Below are positions 6,480 through 11,581 of a DNA stretch of 11,581 nt, piece by piece. The notes under the pieces were generated by a model. That model was not told the origin of the DNA, searched no databases, and saw only the letters and a list, made by a program, of their open reading frames with translations. The first letter of the stretch is position 1; every line of letters begins with the position of its first letter. The position numbers and the translations under genes are program-made. The DNA lies in assembly GCA_945643825.1 (NCBI GenBank), contig CALZEZ010000023.1:1-11581 (forward strand), given 5' to 3'. This DNA is from an uncultured Lachnospiraceae bacterium (GTDB taxonomy: Bacteria > Bacillota > Clostridia > Lachnospirales > Lachnospiraceae).

Positions 6480-8585
6480 TTATCGTCCTTCGTCCAGCAT
6501 ATCAATAATTTCCAGTCTGATATTGCCCGGATAGAGCAGACAATTCTGATCCGGACGGATATCTGCTCCCTCAGACACTGCATAAGTGTTACCCTCTGCA
6601 GCAATACTAAACTCGGAAAGATATCCGACGCATTCTAATGCCTCTACTGCATGAAACAGCTTGTCAAAGTGCAATACCTGACCAAAATTCTGATCGCCAT
6701 GCACATAATCAAGCTCCCTTTTTATCACCTGCTCAATCTGCTGCCTGCAGTTCTCATAATGTGGTTTGACATAAATTGTGCCGCTTGTCACAACAGCCTG
6801 ATAAACAGGCTGCCTTACGCAAACCCGCGTCGATAGCAGTCTTCGATCCTCCAGCCACTTCTCTATCTCTCTGCGATAGATTGGTGAAAGAACCGGGAAT
6901 TTTCCAGGCATCCCCGGCAATACTGCTATCTGCACCTCTCCGTTGCGTTCATCGAGCCATGCATGCGCCTTCGCTATGCAAAGCCCCGGAACCTTACGCA
7001 CCAAAGCCTCATAATCACTCTCTAGAACCGCCGTATACGGAGTATTCATATCCTCAACAAATCGTTTTCTGACATCCTCGAGGGTTTCCTGAAATCGTCC
7101 TCCGCTTCCTGCTACCGGATTCGTAAAATAAATACTTTCCCGGTATCCATTCGGGATAAATTCATTGCCTGCGCGAACGTTTCCCTCTTCGCCAAGAGTT
7201 ACCGCAATAGAAGCCAGATACAATTTTGCCCCGACATAGTCACCGGCATCCAAAATAACAATCCTGCCTTCATTTTCATACAGATAATAGGAAAGCTCCT
7301 GTTCTCCCATCCTGCCCGGTTTGACAAAATCGTAAATCTTACTGCCATCCTGCGCAGTTCTCTCTGCAATCAGAGAAAAGGTATCCGTCACAATATGCTC
7401 CTTGGGCAGCTTGATTTCCTGGTTGTCATACCCGTAAATCTCTCCCAGTTCATATTTGCGCATCATCTCTTCGTTATATATCACGATCTTGACTGCATTT
7501 CGCACGTGTTCCGGTCCATAACCGAAAAGCTGTCTGTCAAAAACAAAGTCATACGATCCGAAGGCTTTCTTTCTTTTCCGATAGAATCTGCCATGTTCTG
7601 CTTCACCTAAGCATTCTTCATACAAATGGTACGAGGATCCTTTCTGCTCCTTGCAGAAAACACGCACATAGCCCTCCTCCAGCATGGCACAGTTTAAGGA
7701 TACCTCCGCGGCTTTCTGAAACGAATGGGTAATAACCAGTGTCTGTTTCTGAATCACCGGAAAAAGAAAACCTGTCAGATACTGCAGTGATGGTTTCACA
7801 TCATAATCTGCACGCTTTACTACCGCACGCCACACGTAACCCGAGATCATATCCTCCTCGTATCTGGCAGGAATAAGCTCCGGTTGTGTGAAGCAGATCA
7901 GCCCATCTGTCAAAAAGCCTCTGGTTTCATCCTCAACCTGCATCGGCACAAAGCCATCCTGTGTATAACAGCTCCACTCCAGTTCCCCAAAAAGCTGCTC
8001 CATCTCCCCGGAGAAAGGATTTCGATGATAGCGATCATCTACTTTCGCATACAGAATTCCCTGTTCTCCTGGTTCAAGCGGACGATCCATCACCAAATAG
8101 AGTTCCATTCCGACTTTTGGTTCCTTTTGAAAAATCGGTGCCGCTATTTTCAGATCCTTATTTAGCACAAAGCTGTAATCGTGCAGTCCCTTCTCATCTC
8201 TCCCATAGATTCCGATCACACGACAAGCCGTCATCTCCCGTTCGAGTGTTGTTTCAAAGCTGATATCTCCGACCATAAATCGCTGATCTGCGGGAATAAC
8301 AAAGTTTTCTTTCACACCATGCGGTTCAAGATATACCTTTGCTCCTCTGCCCTTCTGTGGCTTATAGCCAAGGAGCGAAAGGAGCTTTGCCCGCACCGAC
8401 TCCGGAATCTGATCCATCTGTTCCTGCTGCAGAACCGCAAAGGCCGACAAATTTTCCAATATTGTGATTCCGGGGTCAGACGGATTGAAATTGGTCCACT
8501 CGTCGGAATAAATCGGAATCTTAGACAGATTCTCTTCCATCAGCTGATCATGCGTTTTTCCCGGAATACTTTTTGAATTTAACAT
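6480..8585 (-). CDS. Second baseplate J-like protein (TIGR02243-type putative baseplate assembly protein)
   Basis: A 701-residue structural protein, the likely partner of the larger upstream paralogue in the wedge, as the Afp11/Afp12 pair or T4 gp6/gp7 form heteromeric wedges. The N-terminus carries the family's DPG element (D37-P38-G39) followed by a helix, then a long variable beta-rich middle (about 85-480). The conserved J core begins at F-T-N-P-V-A-G-S-G-G (487-496), continues with Q-E-T-L-E-D and the Y525 region, and ends with a beta/helix domain around 590-665. No signal peptide or membrane segment is seen, as expected for a particle protein assembled in the cytoplasm. The start ATG has a very good AGGAG site. 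The stop is 28 bases before the next gene. Family assignment is firm; the partner assignment rests on gene order and known eCIS structures. Confidence 0.92.
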   Translation of the reverse strand: MLNSKSIPGKTHDQLMEENLSKIPIYSDEWTNFNPSDPGITILENLSAFAVLQQEQMDQIPESVRAKLLSLLGYKPQKGRGAKVYLEPHGVKENFVIPADQRFMVGDISFETTLEREMTACRVIGIYGRDEKGLHDYSFVLNKDLKIAAPIFQKEPKVGMELYLVMDRPLEPGEQGILYAKVDDRYHRNPFSGEMEQLFGELEWSCYTQDGFVPMQVEDETRGFLTDGLICFTQPELIPARYEEDMISGYVWRAVVKRADYDVKPSLQYLTGFLFPVIQKQTLVITHSFQKAAEVSLNCAMLEEGYVRVFCKEQKGSSYHLYEECLGEAEHGRFYRKRKKAFGSYDFVFDRQLFGYGPEHVRNAVKIVIYNEEMMRKYELGEIYGYDNQEIKLPKEHIVTDTFSLIAERTAQDGSKIYDFVKPGRMGEQELSYYLYENEGRIVILDAGDYVGAKLYLASIAVTLGEEGNVRAGNEFIPNGYRESIYFTNPVAGSGGRFQETLEDVRKRFVEDMNTPYTAVLESDYEALVRKVPGLCIAKAHAWLDERNGEVQIAVLPGMPGKFPVLSPIYRREIEKWLEDRRLLSTRVCVRQPVYQAVVTSGTIYVKPHYENCRQQIEQVIKRELDYVHGDQNFGQVLHFDKLFHAVEALECVGYLSEFSIAAEGNTYAVSEGADIRPDQNCLLYPGNIRLEIIDMLDEGR

Positions 8586-8590
8586 ATTTT

Positions 8591-8595
8591 CTCCT
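8591..8595 (-). promoter_or_regulatory. Ribosome binding site overlapping the stop of the upstream baseplate gene
   Basis: AGGAG lies 5 bases before the ATG at 8585-8583 and shares two bases with the TAG stop (8596-8594) of the large baseplate gene. The overlap suggests that ribosomes finishing the first gene start the second, which would help keep the two baseplate proteins at a fixed ratio. The coupling is inference; the overlap is seen directly. Confidence 0.75.
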
Positions 8596-11581
8596 AATGA
8601 CTTTGTTCAAAATGTATTTTGTGTGTACCACTTGTTACCAGCACATACGGATTTCCTGCTAATTTCTCCAAATCGGTTTCATGATATCCGGCTTCGTCCT
8701 CATAGCGCGCTGTCACCATCAGCCTATGTAAAAGTGCTTTTCCCTTTTCCATGTTCAGACGAAGCTTAATCTGTGCCATGGTAACCATACGTCCTATATC
8801 CCAGCCCGTGTTTGTGAGCGGATCCAGATACTCACTCAGGACACGACTCAATTCCTGCTGTACCTCAAAGGTATCATCTGCATGAATCGTCTGCACCCAG
8901 GCCTCCACACAAATCTCCACAAAAAGAGGTGCTACGATCTCAAGTTCATTGCCCGCTGTTGACAATTCGCACTTCGGAAGCAGATGCTCCCGGAGTCTCT
9001 GTCGCATCTGTAAGAAGGAGCTCTCTCCGTCCATGTAATCCTGCATCAGAAGTACCAATGTGATTGCTCCCGGCACAAAGCTGCCATCCTTTTTCCTTCC
9101 GACTATCGCCTTCGCCTGAACAATCTGTCCTGAGAAGTTAAGCGTCTCCCGTTCATAATCCTGAACGGATACTAATCTGTTGCGGGAATTCAGTACGCCG
9201 GTTCCTCTGCACAGTGCTTCTTCCACCGATTCCATATTCATACCACCGTATGCCTGAACCGGGTTTGTAATTCTATCGACAAACATCAGACTGCCTCTTG
9301 TTCCGGTTACCATTCCCTCACCAAGGTTTGCCTGCTCGCCATCGCATCTGCGCATCACGATTTTGAATGCAATCCCTGTCGTGTTACGAGGGATCTGAAC
9401 ATGAACACCGTCTCCGAAAAGAATCGTCGAATTCATACGGTCAATGACATAGTGGCGGTCTCCGGCTTTGGAACAGTCAAAATTGTCAACCTCCTGCCAT
9501 TTCACATAGAACTCTTCAATCTCTCCAAGGAAGGAATACTCTGCACGTGTATTCTCCGGATCTTCCTTTAGCATCCGCTTTATCTCACTCTCAGAAAAGA
9601 GATCCTTCTCGTTTACCCAGAGATCCAACGACAAAATATTCTGTGCATTCAGAGCAAATTTCATATCGGGTCCAAAGGTATCGATATAATAATCTTCCTC
9701 GCCCATTGTATCTACGTTATCAACCTCGACAGCGTTCACGCTGAAGTCGTAAAGCATCGGTCTCTTTCCCGGATTATCGCCCTGCTTCTCATCCGATATT
9801 CTAATCCAGTAGGCCTCCTGCCCCTCAAGCGTACGTTTTGCCATATCAGAGGGCGGCATAAAGAGAATCGTGCCGGTATGACTAAGTCCGTCCGTGTGAT
9901 CCGACAGCTTCAGTCTGGAAAATCCATCTCGTGTGGAATAGGAGAAGCACAGCCTTCCCTGCTGATAGCCCTCACATTCCTTCGCCCGAACCATCACACT
10001 GATCGGACCATTCTCCAGCTTCTTATCAAAACCCAGATACAGTGCAGTATCCTGATAACTGCTCATGGTAAACAGTGGAATCATGGAGTCGTCTTCCACC
10101 ATCATGGTCAAATCTCTTTTCGCACTTCCCTGAAAGCTTATAATCCGAGCCGGCTTGTCATAATGATTCTCATAGGTATAGCGAATCTTCATGTCCCGCA
10201 TAACAGGATAATGGTGGATTGCCGGCTGATAATAGCAATTATCGCAGCGGATGATCTGGATACGTATGCTTCTCCCTGCATATCCTCCAATCTCAACCGC
10301 TCGCCAGTCCGCCGGACATACAAAGCTCAGCTCACACCGTCCCGGTTTATCAAAGGAGAACATCTGCTGCATCGGTGCATCCAATTTCAGCTTTCGCCAT
10401 CCGGTTCCGTTGAAATATTCAATAGAAACTTCACCAACAAAGATTTCCGCAGCTGCACCGCGCGCATCCTTCTTTGGTTTCTTCTTAATTACCTTTAGCT
10501 CTGCTTCCTCCTGTGCAACCGGCACAGAAACCAGGTGTGTATCAAAATCCAGGAAAAAGTCTACTGTCACTCGAGCCCCCGGTTTGCAGAAGTATTCGTC
10601 CTGACCGATATAAAGCTCCTCGTACAGGGAAAGGGTCTCTCCAAACGGCATAAACTGCTGTGAATCCAGCTCTATTGTCCCGTTAAATATCATATCCGGA
10701 CTACTTCCCTCTCCTGAGGAGGAAAAGCTTACATCCTCTACCAGCACACTTTTCTCCGGTATCTCTAAGGGTTCAAGCAAAAGTACGGAATAGTCTTCTC
10801 CCTTCTCATTTATCTTGACGCATTTGCCACTCTTTCGAAAAACAAGACGCCTCTCGTCCACTTGCTTTATGGCATCCACCTCTTCAAAGCCATCTTCTCC
10901 ATAATAGCTCAGACGATATCTGCCCTCTGCAATGTCCTGTACCAGACCGGGTGCTGAGGAAATCGCCATCATAATGTCATTATCCTCTACATCAAACAGA
11001 TGCTTGTGGTAGAAGAGTACACCGTATTTTCCATAGCCCTCTCCGGAAAAGTCAAAGAGCGAAAACTCCTTGCCCTCTAATTCCTCTGCGATCCCCTGTG
11101 AACCGACATATTCAATCGGTGGAAACTGCCCGACAAGGGGTATGACCTTACCATTCTTTCCGGATACCATAAAGGCAGCACTTATTTTGGACTCTGTGAT
11201 ATAGACGTTATGTGCGGTCTCAAAGACCAGATTTGCATCCTCCTCTGGTCCACCCAGAAGCTTACTGCCCTTTCGCAGCATAAATCCGGGGATCGTATCA
11301 GACGCAAGCTGCAGCAGCACAATACTATGCGCCGGATATGCCGGCTTTAAGGATATGCCGAGCATATTCATCAATTCTACATAGTCGCGTTCTAAGAGAG
11401 TGTTATAGCGCCTGATATTCTCCATCATTTCATCCGCAAACAACAGCGCAATAACAGAGCCGATATCCGGATTGTCTTCATCAAACTGCCATTCCGGTAC
11501 ATAGGCTGCTGCCAGCTTCTTAATGCGTTCAATAATGTCCTCACGCTTACTGCTCTCTATGATGTAATCATTGCTCGTTGT
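8594..11581 (-). CDS. Large baseplate J/gp6-like protein of a contractile injection system (5' partial)
   Basis: Structural protein of the tail baseplate, expected to form wedges around the spike (Afp11/Pvc11-type role). The reading frame stays open to base 11581 without a stop, so 995 residues are visible and the true start is outside the window; a TTG at 11443 would give 949 residues but cuts into a conserved N-terminal helix region (W-x-F-D-E-D-N-P-D-I-G, visible residues 31-41) and is not the start. That segment parallels the DPG segment of the next gene. Near visible residues 721-725 is an FGDG turn, then the baseplate J core starting at ITNPVQAYGG (771-780) with R-x-x-L-V-S-V-Q-D-Y-E shortly after, and a family-typical end (G-W-D-I-G-R, then NPYVLVTSGTHKI). 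A lysine-rich linker lies near residues 363-374. The TAG stop is 8 bases before the next ATG. Family assignment is firm; the exact wedge position is inferred. Confidence 0.9.
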   Translation of the reverse strand, partial: TTSNDYIIESSKREDIIERIKKLAAAYVPEWQFDEDNPDIGSVIALLFADEMMENIRRYNTLLERDYVELMNMLGISLKPAYPAHSIVLLQLASDTIPGFMLRKGSKLLGGPEEDANLVFETAHNVYITESKISAAFMVSGKNGKVIPLVGQFPPIEYVGSQGIAEELEGKEFSLFDFSGEGYGKYGVLFYHKHLFDVEDNDIMMAISSAPGLVQDIAEGRYRLSYYGEDGFEEVDAIKQVDERRLVFRKSGKCVKINEKGEDYSVLLLEPLEIPEKSVLVEDVSFSSSGEGSSPDMIFNGTIELDSQQFMPFGETLSLYEELYIGQDEYFCKPGARVTVDFFLDFDTHLVSVPVAQEEAELKVIKKKPKKDARGAAAEIFVGEVSIEYFNGTGWRKLKLDAPMQQMFSFDKPGRCELSFVCPADWRAVEIGGYAGRSIRIQIIRCDNCYYQPAIHHYPVMRDMKIRYTYENHYDKPARIISFQGSAKRDLTMMVEDDSMIPLFTMSSYQDTALYLGFDKKLENGPISVMVRAKECEGYQQGRLCFSYSTRDGFSRLKLSDHTDGLSHTGTILFMPPSDMAKRTLEGQEAYWIRISDEKQGDNPGKRPMLYDFSVNAVEVDNVDTMGEEDYYIDTFGPDMKFALNAQNILSLDLWVNEKDLFSESEIKRMLKEDPENTRAEYSFLGEIEEFYVKWQEVDNFDCSKAGDRHYVIDRMNSTILFGDGVHVQIPRNTTGIAFKIVMRRCDGEQANLGEGMVTGTRGSLMFVDRITNPVQAYGGMNMESVEEALCRGTGVLNSRNRLVSVQDYERETLNFSGQIVQAKAIVGRKKDGSFVPGAITLVLLMQDYMDGESSFLQMRQRLREHLLPKCELSTAGNELEIVAPLFVEICVEAWVQTIHADDTFEVQQELSRVLSEYLDPLTNTGWDIGRMVTMAQIKLRLNMEKGKALLHRLMVTARYEDEAGYHETDLEKLAGNPYVLVTSGTHKIHFEQSH

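Larger units (their letters stand above)
1..11581 (-). other. Probable single transcript: eCIS baseplate, switch trio, AAA+ and accessory genes
   Basis: Nine genes face the same way with gaps of 2, 7, 8, 16, 19, 21, 28 and 44 bases. No gap holds a terminator-like hairpin with a T run or a clear promoter. The simplest reading is one operon continuing past both window edges, with its promoter upstream of 11581. A weak internal promoter inside a coding region cannot be excluded by eye. Confidence 0.7.

Noticed and set aside
8181..8576. A 131-codon plus-strand open frame opposite the start of the second baseplate gene.
   Set aside because: It is antisense to the conserved DPG region; no domain or initiation signal supports it.
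9878..10498. A 206-codon plus-strand open frame opposite the large baseplate gene.
   Set aside because: It lies wholly antisense to a conserved protein, has no recognisable domain, and its composition is that of a shadow frame.
6480..11581. An ordinary prophage remnant instead of an injection system.
   Set aside because: No capsid, portal, terminase, integrase or lysis genes are seen. Two J-type proteins, a TIGR02242-like protein and an eCIS-type AAA+ ATPase in one train fit an eCIS better, though sheath and tube genes outside the window are needed for proof.

Overview
The window holds a single tightly packed gene train, all on the minus strand and so read from 11581 down to 1. It encodes the baseplate part of a phage-tail-like contractile injection system of the extracellular type (eCIS, the Afp/PVC/MAC lineage) followed by regulatory and accessory genes. 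Strong GGAGG-type ribosome sites, short gaps, moderate base composition and the protein style point to a Gram-positive anaerobe of the Clostridia, probably Lachnospiraceae. That placement is inference from style; no taxonomic marker gene is present.

Layout in transcription order. (1) A large baseplate J/gp6-like protein, 11581-8594, whose start lies outside the window. (2) A second, smaller baseplate J-like protein, 8585-6480. (3) A tail protein I / TIGR02242-like baseplate protein, 6451-5384. (4) A STAS anti-sigma-factor-antagonist-like protein, 5362-5063. (5) An FtsE-like ABC ATPase, 5055-4393. (6) An RsbW/SpoIIAB-like histidine-kinase-fold ATPase, 4390-3977. (7) A 778-residue two-module AAA+ ATPase of the kind carried by eCIS loci, 3932-1596. 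(8) A probable double-GNAT acetyltransferase, 1579-692. (9) The first 224 codons of an unrecognised, very basic, helical protein that runs off the left edge, 672-1.

Gaps between genes are 2 to 44 bases. I see no terminator, promoter, tRNA, repeat, CRISPR array or insertion sequence, and no stretch above 300 bases lacks a gene. Nothing in the window opposes one long transcript whose promoter lies upstream of 11581.

How it may work: genes 1-3 build the baseplate wedges that close the tail and trigger contraction; gene 7 would act in assembly, as inferred for the ATPases of other eCIS loci. The unusual part is genes 4-6: the two halves of a partner-switching circuit (STAS protein and its presumed serine kinase) with an orphan FtsE-type ATPase, without FtsX, wedged between them. 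This trio sits between structural genes and the AAA+ gene, which suggests regulation or envelope coupling of the particle. Genes 8 and 9 are the accessory or cargo end of the locus as far as it can be seen. Sheath, tube, spike, LysM/gp25 and tape-measure genes are not in this window.
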